From the NCBI RefSeq assembly GCF_027532185.1, contig NZ_JAPZSV010000003.1, forward strand, positions 496,001 through 560,000: a DNA stretch of 64,000 nucleotides, given 5' to 3'. Numbering within the stretch: position 1 is the stretch's first letter; each line of letters opens with the position of its first letter. The position numbers and the translations under genes are program-made. Shown here in pieces: positions 1 to 8,956 of this stretch. Origin of the DNA: Hylemonella sp. Lineage in GTDB: Bacteria > Pseudomonadota > Gammaproteobacteria > Burkholderiales > Burkholderiaceae_C. A model generated the notes under the pieces. It saw only the letters and a list, made by a program, of their open reading frames with translations. It made no database searches and was not told the DNA's origin.

Positions 1-1973
1 GTGTCGCTCTCGTTGAGGTCTTCGAGCATCACCACGAACTCGTCGCCGCCAAAGCGCGCGGCCGTGTCACCCTCGCGCAGGCAGGACACCAGGCGCAGCG
101 CCACCTGTTCGAGCAGCAGGTCGCCCACATCGTGGCCCAGGGTGTCGTTGAGGTCCTTGAAATTGTCCAGGTCGATGAAGAGCAGCGCACCATAGCGTTT
201 GCTGCGCGCGCTCGTGACCTGGGCGTGGGCCAGCCGGTCCATCAGCAGGCGGCGGTTGGGCAGGCCCGTCAGCGTGTCGTAGAAGGCCAGGCGCTGGGTC
301 TCGTCTTCGGCGCGCTTGCGCTTGCTGATGTCACGCCCGATGCCGCGGTAGCCCTTGAAGACGCCGCGCTCGTCGAAGAAAGGCGCCCCGCTCACGGCGA
401 CCCAGTAGGTCTGGCCTTCAGCGTCCAGGCGCTGCATCTCCAGATCGCGGAAGGGCTGGTGCGATTCGAGCACCCGGCGGTGCAGGGCCCAGTCCTCCTC
501 GCTCAGGTTCATGGCCCCGAGCTCCCAGCGCGTCTTGCCGATGCTGTCAGCCTGGGTCATGATGGACTTGCCCTCGCGGTAGCCCGCAAAGCTCGTGAAG
601 CGGAACTGCGCGTCGGTTTCCCAGTACCAGTCGGACGACAGGTCGGTGAGGCTGCGGAAGCGGGACTCGCTCTCCTGCAGGCGCTGCTCGGCCAGCTTGC
701 TCTCGGTGATGTCACGCACCGCGCCATACGAGGCCAGCTTGCCGTCGGCCTCGCGCACCGTGACCGAATTGCCGCGCACCCAGCGGGTGCCGCCCCCGGG
801 CTGGCGCACGCGGAACTCGTGCTGCCAGACCCCACCGTCATGATGCGAGGCGCGCATGGACTCGAACAGCGCGGGCATGTCCTCGGGCTCGATCGACGCG
901 AACAGCGTACGCGCATCTTGCCGTACCGCCTCAGGTCGGACGTGGAACATGCTGCGCACGCTTTCGTTGATGAAAGGAAAGCTCACATGGCCGTCGTCGC
1001 GCTGCTGGTACTGGAACAGCACGTCCGGCACGCGGCTGGTGAGCTTCTCGATGAACTCCAGCTTGTCCTGCAGTGCGCTGGTAGCCTGGCGCTCGGCGGT
1101 GATGTCCTGGATCACGCCAAAGTCGATGGGCTCACCCCGGGCGTTGAACTGGCGGTGCAGACTGGAGCGCAGCCACACCTGCGCACCGTCGACGCGGAAG
1201 GCGCGGTATTCGAAAGGTACGCCCCGCATCGCGAGACGCTCTTCGCTGAACATGGCCAAGTCATCCGGGTGGATGGATCGCCGGGCCTGCTCGCTGCTCA
1301 TCACCGACGTGCTGTCCGGGTCCAGGCCACGGATCATGCGCAAGCCCTTGGACCAGACGATCGTCTGCCCATCCGGCGAGGCGATCCAGTAACCAACGCC
1401 GGCCAGGCGCTCGGTCAGTTCATGCAGGGCCAGCTGCTGGCTCAGCTGCTCGTTGGCTTGCGCCAGCGCCAGCTCGCCCGCGCGCAAGGACTCCTCGGCC
1501 ATGCGCTCGATCGTGACGTCCTTGACGTACATCAGGATGTGCTTCTCGCCCGCCACATCGATCAGGGTGCCGTTGAGACGCACCAGGCGCTTGCCCTTGT
1601 CCTTGAAGGAGACGATGACGTCCTGGTCCCGCAGACGGCCGCTGACCCTGAGCTCGGCCAGGGCCGCGTCGCGGGTGTCGTGATCCGACCAATAGCCGAT
1701 CTCCACCACCGTGTGGCCGATGACCTCGTCGCGCGTGAACCCTGTGAGCGCCAGCCACTCGCGATTGACGTCAACGATCAGGCCGTCTTCCAGGCGCGAC
1801 AGGCCGATGGCCTCGGGGCTTTCGTCGAAAGCGGCCGTGAACAGCTGCTCCGTGTGGCGACGCTGGCGCTCCAGCAACTCCCAGTCCCGCTCGCGCAGCT
1901 GCAGGCGTGCCTCGGCCTCACGCAACTGTGCGCGCAGTCGTTCCAGCTCACCCTTGTCGTCTGAAGAACCCAT
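1..1973 (-). CDS. Multi-PAS sensor diguanylate cyclase, 3' end outside the window
   Basis: About 657 residues are visible, starting at the ATG at 1973 and running off the left edge. A short charged, probably coiled-coil N-terminus (about residues 5-40) is followed by about four PAS/PAC units (roughly 40-160, 180-300, 310-440 and 440-565). A GGDEF domain begins near residue 570: it contains DTLTGLPNRR, IDLDNFKDLND and the intact active-site motif FGGDEFV near residue 638. The family makes cyclic di-GMP, and the PAS domains would sense a cytosolic signal or redox ligand. No membrane segment is visible, so it is probably cytosolic. An EAL domain could follow outside the window. The start is clear of the divergent gene at 2217. 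Confidence 0.93.
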   Translation of the reverse strand, partial: MGSSDDKGELERLRAQLREAEARLQLRERDWELLERQRRHTEQLFTAAFDESPEAIGLSRLEDGLIVDVNREWLALTGFTRDEVIGHTVVEIGYWSDHDTRDAALAELRVSGRLRDQDVIVSFKDKGKRLVRLNGTLIDVAGEKHILMYVKDVTIERMAEESLRAGELALAQANEQLSQQLALHELTERLAGVGYWIASPDGQTIVWSKGLRMIRGLDPDSTSVMSSEQARRSIHPDDLAMFSEERLAMRGVPFEYRAFRVDGAQVWLRSSLHRQFNARGEPIDFGVIQDITAERQATSALQDKLEFIEKLTSRVPDVLFQYQQRDDGHVSFPFINESVRSMFHVRPEAVRQDARTLFASIEPEDMPALFESMRASHHDGGVWQHEFRVRQPGGGTRWVRGNSVTVREADGKLASYGAVRDITESKLAEQRLQESESRFRSLTDLSSDWYWETDAQFRFTSFAGYREGKSIMTQADSIGKTRWELGAMNLSEEDWALHRRVLESHQPFRDLEMQRLDAEGQTYWVAVSGAPFFDERGVFKGYRGIGRDISKRKRAEDETQRLAFYDTLTGLPNRRLLMDRLAHAQVTSARSKRYGALLFIDLDNFKDLNDTLGHDVGDLLLEQVALRLVSCLREGDTAARFGGDEFVVMLEDLNESD

Positions 1974-2216
1974 GTGTATCGATGCGCACGGCTCGCCGCC
2001 GCGTCAGGACGCGGCACGGGTCACCCGTGCATGGTGCATGTTAATCGACCACTCCCGCCCCTCGGTCCGCGCGGGCCCAATAAATGCGCAAAGCCGGTAT
2101 TCCTGCCGCCTTGCGGTGGATCCATCTACCCGCTCGCGGCGCAGGGGCATGCCGTGCCCCGCACGACAGTGCGCGGCCCAGCGGCTAGAGTGACGCCCGA
2201 GGATCCCGTCCCCACC

Positions 2217-2387
2217 ATGTCCAAGCCCACCGGCCACAAAGGCAACAAGCAGTCCCTGCCCAGCAAGCCCTGCACAGCTTGCGGCCGGCCCATGAGCTGG
2301 CGCAAGAAGTGGGAAAAGAACTGGGAGCAGGTCAAGTACTGCTCCGAAGCCTGCCGCCGTGCCGGCGCGGTGCGCCCGTCCGCATGA
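2217..2387 (+). CDS. DUF2256 small zinc-ribbon-like protein
   Basis: This 56-residue basic protein has two Cys pairs, CTAC near residues 19-22 and CSEAC near 42-46, around a WRKKWEKNWEQVKYCS core. That is the signature of DUF2256, a family often found beside photolyase/cryptochrome genes. The paired cysteines suggest metal binding; the role is unknown. Its TGA overlaps the ATG of the photolyase gene (ATGA), so it leads a translationally coupled operon. The start is the ATG at 2217, which is the only start that leaves a compact family-length protein. Confidence 0.85.
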   Translation: MSKPTGHKGNKQSLPSKPCTACGRPMSWRKKWEKNWEQVKYCSEACRRAGAVRPSA

Positions 2388-3934
2388 GCCCGCTGCGCGC
2401 CCTCGTCATCGTGCTGGGCGACCAGCTCGACCTGCAGGCCGCCGCCTTCGACGGCTTTGATCCCGCGCAGGACCGCGTCTGGATGGCCGAGGTGGCCGAG
2501 GAATCCACCCACATCCCCTCGGGCAAGCCGCGCAGCGTGCTGTTCCTGAGCGCCATGCGCCATTTCGCGCAGGAACTCGCCGCGGCCGGCCGGCCGCTGC
2601 ACTATGTGCGGCTCGACGATGCCGCCAACCGGGGCAGCCTGGCCGCCCAGCTGGCGCAGGACCTGAAGCAACTGCGGCCGCAGCAGCTGATCCTGACCGC
2701 GCCGGGCGACTGGCGCGTGCTCAAGGCCCTGCAGGCCACGGCCGCAGCGGCCGGCCTGCCCCTGGAGCTGCGCGACGACCGCCACTTTTACACCACGGTG
2801 CGCGACTTCGCCGCCCATGCCAAGGGGCGCAAGAGCCTACGCATGGAGTACTTCTACCGCGAGCAGCGCAGGAAGCACGGCGTGCTCATGGAGGGCGACC
2901 AGCCCGCCGGTGGCCAGTGGAATTTCGATGCCGAAAACCGCCAGGCCTTCGGCCCCCAGGGCCCGGGCTTCGTGCCGTCGCGCAGCCGCTTCGAGCCCGA
3001 CGACATCACGCGCGAGGTCATGGCCCTGGTGCAGCAGCGTTTTGCCTCGCACCCGGGCGAGCTGGAGAGTTTTGCCTGGCCTGTCACACGCGCCCAGGCC
3101 CTGCAGGCGCTCGACGACTTCATCACGCAGCGCCTGCCCGATTTCGGTCGCTGGCAGGACGCCATCTGGCCCGGTGAACCCTGGCTCTACCACGCGCAAC
3201 TCGGTGCGGCGCTCAATCTCAAGCTGCTGAACCCGCGCGAGGTCGTGGCCGCCGCCGAGGCCGCCTACCGCGCGGGCCGGGTGCCATTGGCGAGCGCCGA
3301 AGGCTTCATCCGCCAGATCCTGGGCTGGCGCGAGTACGTGCGGGGCATCTACTGGACGCAGATGCCGGACTATCTGGAGCACAACGCGCTCGACGCCCAT
3401 CAACCCCTGCCCGCCTGGTACTGGGACGGCCGCACCGACCTGGCCTGCCTGCGCGACGCCATCACCCAGACGCTGGAACACGGCTACGCGCACCATATCC
3501 AGCGCCTCATGGTCACCGGCCTCTACGCGCTGCTGCTCGGTGTGGAGCCGAAGGAGGTGCACGCCTGGTACCTCGGCGTCTACGTCGATGCCGTGGAATG
3601 GGTGGAGCTGCCCAACACCCTGGGCATGAGCCAGCATGCCGACGGCGGCCTCATGGCCAGCAAGCCCTACATCGCCAGCGGCAAGTACATCGAACGCATG
3701 AGCCCGCTGTGCCGCGGCTGCCGTTACGACCCGGCGCAGCGCACGGGCGAAACTGCCTGTCCCATCACCACGCTGTACTGGGACTTCCTGCTGCGCCACG
3801 AGGCGCGGCTCGCGGCCAACCCGCGCACCGCCCTGCAGGTCAAGAACCTCGCGCGGCTCGACGCCACCGAACGCCAGGCCATCGAGCAGCGTGCCGACGC
3901 CATCCGCCGCGGCGAGGTCGGGGCACTGCCATGA
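2384..3934 (+). CDS. Cryptochrome/photolyase of the iron-sulfur bacterial type (FeS-BCP)
   Basis: The 516-residue product starts with a VIVLGDQLD strand of the N-terminal Rossmann domain and continues into the FAD-binding helical domain. It has the features of the prokaryotic (6-4) photolyase group (PhrB-like, COG3046): EGFIRQILGWREYVRG, the SASGKYIERMSP-type region, and four cysteines placed like the 4Fe-4S ligands of that group (one in ACLRDA, then CRGCRYDP and TACP near the C-terminus). Such enzymes repair (6-4) photoproducts with blue light and FAD, and usually carry a lumazine-type antenna. It overlaps the genes on both sides by ATGA. Confidence in the family is high; the exact lesion repaired is inferred. 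Confidence 0.93.
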   Translation: MSPLRALVIVLGDQLDLQAAAFDGFDPAQDRVWMAEVAEESTHIPSGKPRSVLFLSAMRHFAQELAAAGRPLHYVRLDDAANRGSLAAQLAQDLKQLRPQQLILTAPGDWRVLKALQATAAAAGLPLELRDDRHFYTTVRDFAAHAKGRKSLRMEYFYREQRRKHGVLMEGDQPAGGQWNFDAENRQAFGPQGPGFVPSRSRFEPDDITREVMALVQQRFASHPGELESFAWPVTRAQALQALDDFITQRLPDFGRWQDAIWPGEPWLYHAQLGAALNLKLLNPREVVAAAEAAYRAGRVPLASAEGFIRQILGWREYVRGIYWTQMPDYLEHNALDAHQPLPAWYWDGRTDLACLRDAITQTLEHGYAHHIQRLMVTGLYALLLGVEPKEVHAWYLGVYVDAVEWVELPNTLGMSQHADGGLMASKPYIASGKYIERMSPLCRGCRYDPAQRTGETACPITTLYWDFLLRHEARLAANPRTALQVKNLARLDATERQAIEQRADAIRRGEVGALP

Positions 3935-5169
3935 ACGCGCCCCCGGGCCAGGCCGCCGCCCGCGCGCGGCTGGCCGCGGTGCGCCCGCAGGACTACGCGC
4001 GCACGCGCAACCACCTCGACGGTGCCGTCACCGGCCTCTCGCCCTACCTCACGCACGGCCTGCTGACCTTGCCCGAGGTCCTGGCCGACGTGCTGGCGCG
4101 TGAGGAGCTGCCGGTGCAGCACAAGCTGGTCTTCGAACTCGGCTGGCGCGCCTACTTCCGCCATGTCTGGGCGCACCGCGGTGCGGGCATCTTCGAGTCG
4201 CTGCACCCAGGGCCGCTGCCCGATGCCGCCTACGCGCGCGCGCTGCCCGCCGACCTCCGCGAGGCGCGCACCGGCCTGCCCGTGATCGACCAGGCAGTGC
4301 GCACGCTCTACGCCACGGGCACGCTGCACAACCATGCGCGCCTGTGGCTGGCCAGCTATGTGGTGCACCTGCGCAAGGTGCACTGGCGCGCCGGCGCCGA
4401 CTGGCTCTACGCCCACCTGCTCGACGGCGACCTCGCGAGCAACCACCTGAGCTGGCAGTGGGTGGCGGGCACCGGCAGCCACCAGCCCTATCTCTTCAAC
4501 GCCGAAAACGTGGCACGCCACGCGCCGGCGGCCTGGCACTGCGCGGGCTCCGCCCTCGACACCTCCTACGAGCAGCTGCAGGCCTGGGCGCGCGATGCGC
4601 AGCTGGTGCTTGCTCACACGGACGCGCCGGGCGTCGTCGAACCGGCGCTCTGCACTGAAGCGCCTGCCACGCTGGCCCTGTCGCCGCCCGATCCCGCGGC
4701 GCTGCAGGGCTGCAGCGTCTGGCTCATCCACCCGTGGTCGCTGTCGGCGCCGCCCGACGACCTGCCCGCCGACACCGTGCTGCTCGGCGTCTACCCGGCG
4801 GACTTCCACCGGCAGCATCCCTGGTCGTCCGCGCGCTGGCATTTCGTCGATGCCGGCATGGCCGAACTCACGCCCTGGCGCTGTCTCGCCGACGCCCGGA
4901 CACTGCAGCCCCTGCTGGCCGGCGCACGGCAGGTGCTGGCCTGGGCCGAGCCCCATCTGCCCCACTGGCTGGGCCAGGTGGCACAGCTGCGCCAGCCCGT
5001 GCCGCTGTTCGCGCCCGAGCCGCGGCGCTGCGACTCCTTCTCGCAATGGTGGACCCGCGCCACCCGCGGCCGGCGTCAGGCCAGCGAGCTGCTGCAAGAC
5101 CACGGCGCGCGCAAGGCTGCACTTTTGGACTATCCTCTGCCCCGCTCCCAACCCTCATCCGGACCATGA
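3931..5169 (+). CDS. Photolyase-like FAD-binding protein without an N-terminal photolyase domain
   Basis: In this 412-residue protein, residues 10-225 match the FAD-binding helical domain of class I photolyases: GLSPYLTHGLL, ELGWRAYFRHVWAHRG, TGLPVIDQAVRTL, TLHNHARLWLASYVVH and GDLASNHLSWQWVAGTGS. The usual N-terminal Rossmann antenna domain is missing. Residues 235-412 instead look like an alpha/beta domain (CSVWLIHPWSL, DTVLLGVYP, WHFVDAGMAEL, ARQVLAWAE), which may be the missing domain moved to the C-terminus. It is coupled by ATGA to the photolyase upstream and to DUF2237 downstream. Flavin binding is likely; whether it repairs DNA or senses light is unknown. Confidence 0.85.
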   Translation: MNAPPGQAAARARLAAVRPQDYARTRNHLDGAVTGLSPYLTHGLLTLPEVLADVLAREELPVQHKLVFELGWRAYFRHVWAHRGAGIFESLHPGPLPDAAYARALPADLREARTGLPVIDQAVRTLYATGTLHNHARLWLASYVVHLRKVHWRAGADWLYAHLLDGDLASNHLSWQWVAGTGSHQPYLFNAENVARHAPAAWHCAGSALDTSYEQLQAWARDAQLVLAHTDAPGVVEPALCTEAPATLALSPPDPAALQGCSVWLIHPWSLSAPPDDLPADTVLLGVYPADFHRQHPWSSARWHFVDAGMAELTPWRCLADARTLQPLLAGARQVLAWAEPHLPHWLGQVAQLRQPVPLFAPEPRRCDSFSQWWTRATRGRRQASELLQDHGARKAALLDYPLPRSQPSSGP

Positions 5170-5546
5170 CCGCGAAAAACGTCCTGGGCACGCCGCTCGT
5201 GCCCTGCTCCTACGACCCGCTGACCGGCTACTTCCGTGACGGCTGCTGCAACACCGACGCACAGGACAGCGGCTCCCACGTGATCTGTGCCCGCGTCACA
5301 CAAGCCTTCCTTGAGTTCTCCTCGGCTCGCGGCAATGACCTCTTCATGCCACGGCCCGAGCATCGCTTCCCGGGCCTCAAGGCCGGTGACCGCTGGTGCC
5401 TGTGTGCGCTGCGCTGGAAAGAGGCCTTCGAGGCCGGTGTCGCGCCCCCGGTGGTGCTCGAGAGCACGCACGCACGCGCGCTGGACTACGTCACCATCGC
5501 GCAGCTGCGCGCGCACGAATACCAGCGCCAGCCGAGCCAGCCATGA
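5166..5546 (+). CDS. DUF2237 family protein
   Basis: The 126-residue protein begins NVLGTPLVPCSYDPLTGYFRDGCC and continues with SHVICARVTQAFLEFS and GDRWCLCALRW, the conserved cysteine-rich pattern of DUF2237. The function of this family is not established. It is the fourth gene of the photolyase operon, with ATGA overlaps on both sides, which suggests it works with the photolyases or with light/oxidative stress response. It has no signal peptide or membrane segment and is presumably cytosolic. Confidence 0.85.
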   Translation: MTAKNVLGTPLVPCSYDPLTGYFRDGCCNTDAQDSGSHVICARVTQAFLEFSSARGNDLFMPRPEHRFPGLKAGDRWCLCALRWKEAFEAGVAPPVVLESTHARALDYVTIAQLRAHEYQRQPSQP

Positions 5547-6010
5547 ACCAGCCCCCTCGCGTCGTCGCACTGCTGGGTTACGGTGGCCTGCTGCCCTTTG
5601 CCCTGGGCGCGCTGGGCCTGCTGCTCATGCCCAAGGGCCACGCACTCTGGCAGGCCATGCTGCTGGGCTATGCCGCCATCATCCTGAGCTTCGTCGGCGC
5701 CCTGCACTGGGGTTTCGCCATGAGCGCCTCCGCGGCCGACGCCCCCGGGCTCTACAGCTGGAGCGTGGTGCCGGCGCTGCTGGGCTGGGTGGCCCTGCTG
5801 CTGCCCGGCGTGCTGCCCTTGCTGGGCAGCGATCTGCGTTCAGGCACGGTGCTCGCGGCCGCGCTGCTCATCGTGGCCTATGCCGCGCACTACCTGCAGG
5901 ACCGGCGCTTGACGCGCCGGCAGGCGCTGCCCGCCTGGTACCTGCCGCTGCGTCTGCGTCTGAGCAGCGGTGCCGTGCTGGCCCTGGCCGTGCTGATCGC
6001 ACAGGCCTGA
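5543..6010 (+). CDS. DUF3429 membrane protein
   Basis: This 155-residue protein is strongly hydrophobic, with about five membrane segments (roughly residues 8-28, 37-58, 68-88, 95-115 and 138-153). The pattern GYGGLLPF near the N-terminus and SFVGALHWGFAM near residue 50 is typical of DUF3429. Genes of this family are often found beside photolyase genes, and here it is the last cistron of the photolyase operon, overlapping DUF2237 by ATGA. The molecular role is unknown. It ends 13 bp from the end of the convergent AtzH-like gene. Confidence 0.85.
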   Translation: MNQPPRVVALLGYGGLLPFALGALGLLLMPKGHALWQAMLLGYAAIILSFVGALHWGFAMSASAADAPGLYSWSVVPALLGWVALLLPGVLPLLGSDLRSGTVLAAALLIVAYAAHYLQDRRLTRRQALPAWYLPLRLRLSSGAVLALAVLIAQA

Positions 6011-6023
6011 ACCGTCCCCAGAC

Positions 6024-6419
6024 TCAGCGAGGCGCGGCGAGCAGGCTCACGTGCGCGGCCACCACGCGCCAGCCCGCGGGTGTGCGCATCCAGGTCTGGC
6101 TCTGGCGGCCCGTGGCCGTGCTGCCCTCGCGGCGGAACTCGGTGTTGGCGGTGGCGAAGTCGCGTCCGTAGGTGGTGATCACCGTGTTGTAGATCTCGCG
6201 CATCAGCCCGGCCGAGGGGCGGCCCGCGCGGAAGTCCTGGATCGCCTTGTAGCCATACAGGTTCTCGGTGGCGCCATAGCGCAGCGTGTGCGGGCTGTCC
6301 CAGAACAGCTCGTCGAGCACCTCGACCTTGTTGTGCACCAGTGCGTCTTCGTAACGGGCGAAGGCGGCCTGCATTTCGGCCAGCACCTCGGGCAGATTGA
6401 TGTCCATGGCGGTGTTCAT
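6024..6419 (-). CDS. AtzH/HpxZ-like protein (DUF3225, NTF2 fold)
   Basis: The 131-residue protein matches the DUF3225/AtzH group: an N-terminal helix ([19 protein letters not shown]), then [22 protein letters not shown] and [20 protein letters not shown]. Homologues (HpxZ of the oxalurate pathway, AtzH of the cyanuric acid pathway) are encoded with amidases that hydrolyse small ureides. The gene is the last of the ABC importer operon and overlaps the fused LivMGF gene by ATGA. An amidase sits in the divergent operon at 12614, so the two arms probably serve one pathway. Whether it is catalytic or an accessory subunit is unknown. Confidence 0.85.
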   Translation of the reverse strand: MNTAMDINLPEVLAEMQAAFARYEDALVHNKVEVLDELFWDSPHTLRYGATENLYGYKAIQDFRAGRPSAGLMREIYNTVITTYGRDFATANTEFRREGSTATGRQSQTWMRTPAGWRVVAAHVSLLAAPR

Positions 6420-8956
6420 GCGGCGAGTTTCGCCGATTCGGCGGTCTCACCCAGGTAGGCCTGGGCCAGCGCCCCATCGGCCGCGATCTGCGCCGCCGTG
6501 CCCTGGGCCACGATGCGCCCACCTTCGATCACATAGGCGCGGTCGGCCAGGGCCAGCGCCAGGCCGGCCATCTGGTCCACCAGCAGCAGGGTCATGCCTT
6601 CCTTGCGCAGCTGGTCCAGTGCGGCAAAGAGCTCGGCAATGATCTTGGGCGCCAGGCCCAGCGAGGGCTCGTCCAGCAGCAGGATGCGCGGGCGCGACAT
6701 CAGCGCACGCGCGATGGCCAGCATCTGCTGTTCACCGCCCGAGAGCAGGCCTGCACGCTGGTGCAGGCGCTCGCGCAGGCGCGGGAAACGCTGCAGCTGT
6801 TCTTCCACGCGCGCCTCGCGGTCCGCGGGCTGCAGGAAGGCGCCGAGGCGGATGTTGTCGAGCACGCTGAGTTCGGGGAAGACCTGGCGGCCTTCGGGCA
6901 CCAGCACCACGCCCTGGGCCACCACCTGCTCGGCGCCCAGGTTCTTGAGCTCGCGCCCTTCGAGATGGATGCCACCCTGCACCGGCCTATGCAGACCGGC
7001 CAGCGCCTTCATCAGCGTAGACTTGCCCGCGCCGTTGGCACCCAGCAGAGCCACGACCTCGCCCTGGCGCACCTGCAGATCGATACCGTGCAGCACGGGC
7101 TCGGCGCCATAACCGGCCACGAGCTGGCCCACGCCCAGCATCTCCGGGCGCTCCGTCGTGTCAGTTGCGCGCGGTCCGCCGCCCTCCAGGGACTCACCGA
7201 GGTAAGCCTGCTGCACCGCCGGGTTGGCCTGCACCTCGGCGGGCGTGCCCACGGCCAGGCGCACACCGGCGTCGAGCACCACCACCTGGTCGCTGATGCC
7301 CATCACCAGCGTCATGTCGTGTTCGACCAGCAGCACGGTCACCCCCGCGTCGGCAATACGCCGCAGCAGCGTGCCCAGACGCTCCTTGTCCTCACGCGAG
7401 AGGCCAGCCGCGGGCTCGTCGAGCAGCAGGGCCTCGGGGTCGCTCGCCAGCGCACGCGCAATCTCCACCAGGCGCCGGTCCACATGCGGCAGGTCGGCCG
7501 CCAGCGTGTCCGGGTGGCCCGTATAGCCACAGTACGCGATGAGTTCACGGGCGCGCGCCGTCAGCGCCGGATCGACGCGACCTGCCGCACCCAGCAGCGG
7601 GCCCAGGCGGCCGCGGTGCATGGCCAGCACCACGTTGTCGAGCACGCTCAAGGAACCGAAGAGCTGCGAGGTCTGGTAGGTGCGCGCCACGCCGCGGCGC
7701 GCGATCTGCATCGCACTCTGGCCGGTCAGGGGCGCATCGCCCAGCGCAAACGCGCCGCTCGTGGGCAGGTAGAAGCCACCCAGCATATTGAGCGCGGTGG
7801 ACTTGCCCGCGCCGTTGGGCCCGATCAGGCTGGTCACGGCCGCGGCCGGTGCGCTGAAGTGCAGCTCGGACACGGCACGCACGCCGCCGAACTGCATGGT
7901 CAGGCCCTGGGCGGCGAGGGACTGGCGCGGACGCTGCGGCAGGCTCAGCGTCTCCACCCGGGCGGCCACCGCACTGACCGGCAGTGCCGGCCACAGGCGC
8001 AGCTTGAGACGCCGCGCCAGGCCCGCCACGCCATCCGGCGCCACCCAGAGCACGACGAGCAGCAGCACGCCGAAGAAGAGCAGACGGTATTCCTCCATGC
8101 CGGCCAGCAGCTCGGGCAGCAGGCCCACGATGACCGCGCCCACCAGCGGGCCGGCCACCGAGCCCGCGCCGCCGAGCATGACGACGAGCACGAACAGAAT
8201 CGACTGGATGAAACCGAAGGTGTGCGGCGTGACAAAGCCCGAGAGCGGCGCAAACAGCGCACCCGCCGCCGCCGCGCACAGCGCGGAGACCGCAAAGGCC
8301 ACGGTCTTGATCGCCAGCGGGTTCAGGCCGATGGATTCAGAGGCCGTCTCGGCGTCGCGCACCGCGCGCATGGCGGCGCCCCAGGTGCCGCGCGAGAGCC
8401 AGGCATAGACCGCCAGCGCCAGACCGGCGGCAGCGATGGCCAGCAGGGCCATGGCGCGTTCGCCCTGGGCCAGGCCGCCCAGCGCCGGGCCGGTGATGCC
8501 CATGATGCCGTTCTGCCCACCCGTGAGCGCCCCGGCCTCGACGATGCTGTGCTCGACGATGAAGCCGAAGGCGATGGTGATCATCGCGAGATAGGGGCCT
8601 TTGACGCGCAGCGCAGGCAGCGCCAGCAGCGCGCCGCAGACCGCACCCAGCAAGGCCGCCAGCGGCCAGGCCAGCCAGAAGCTCACCCCGGCCTTGGTGG
8701 TGAGGATGGCCACGGTGTAGGCGCCGATGGCGTAGAAGCCCACATGGCCGAACGACATCTGGCCCGTGAGGCCGATGAGCACATTGAGGCCCACGCCCAC
8801 GATGACCAGCAGCGCCACCTGGGCCAGCACGAAGACCCAGTAGCCGTTGAGCGCGAGCGCCAGGCTGGCCCCCAGGCCCAGCACCAGCATGAAGGCGAGG
8901 ATCTGCAGCGGCGAACCCAGGCCCAGCAGGGCAGCATTCTTGTTTTTCATCGTCAT
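6416..8956 (-). CDS. Fused ABC importer: LivM permease + LivG ATPase + LivF ATPase
   Basis: One uninterrupted frame of 846 residues joins three proteins normally encoded separately in Liv (HAAT) importers. Residues 1-320 are a LivM-type permease with many membrane spans ([32 protein letters not shown]). Residues about 345-590 are a LivG-type ATPase with Walker [10 protein letters not shown] near 377 and Walker [10 protein letters not shown]. Its ABC signature reads LPHVDRR instead of the usual LSYGQQR. Residues about 605-835 are a LivF-type ATPase with Walker [10 protein letters not shown] near 637, signature LSGGEQQ near 737 and LLLDEPSLG. It overlaps livH-like and AtzH-like genes by ATGA. 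The degenerate signature in the G half suggests one weak ATP site. The substrate is probably an amide/ureide rather than leucine, given the neighbours. Confidence 0.92.
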   Translation of the reverse strand: MTMKNKNAALLGLGSPLQILAFMLVLGLGASLALALNGYWVFVLAQVALLVIVGVGLNVLIGLTGQMSFGHVGFYAIGAYTVAILTTKAGVSFWLAWPLAALLGAVCGALLALPALRVKGPYLAMITIAFGFIVEHSIVEAGALTGGQNGIMGITGPALGGLAQGERAMALLAIAAAGLALAVYAWLSRGTWGAAMRAVRDAETASESIGLNPLAIKTVAFAVSALCAAAAGALFAPLSGFVTPHTFGFIQSILFVLVVMLGGAGSVAGPLVGAVIVGLLPELLAGMEEYRLLFFGVLLLVVLWVAPDGVAGLARRLKLRLWPALPVSAVAARVETLSLPQRPRQSLAAQGLTMQFGGVRAVSELHFSAPAAAVTSLIGPNGAGKSTALNMLGGFYLPTSGAFALGDAPLTGQSAMQIARRGVARTYQTSQLFGSLSVLDNVVLAMHRGRLGPLLGAAGRVDPALTARARELIAYCGYTGHPDTLAADLPHVDRRLVEIARALASDPEALLLDEPAAGLSREDKERLGTLLRRIADAGVTVLLVEHDMTLVMGISDQVVVLDAGVRLAVGTPAEVQANPAVQQAYLGESLEGGGPRATDTTERPEMLGVGQLVAGYGAEPVLHGIDLQVRQGEVVALLGANGAGKSTLMKALAGLHRPVQGGIHLEGRELKNLGAEQVVAQGVVLVPEGRQVFPELSVLDNIRLGAFLQPADREARVEEQLQRFPRLRERLHQRAGLLSGGEQQMLAIARALMSRPRILLLDEPSLGLAPKIIAELFAALDQLRKEGMTLLLVDQMAGLALALADRAYVIEGGRIVAQGTAAQIAADGALAQAYLGETAESAKLAA

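Noticed and set aside
132-1964. A long open frame on the plus strand (610 codons) covering the first gene
   Set aside because: The minus strand encodes clear PAS and GGDEF motifs over the same bases; the plus-strand frame is the antisense of this high-GC gene and has no recognisable domain.
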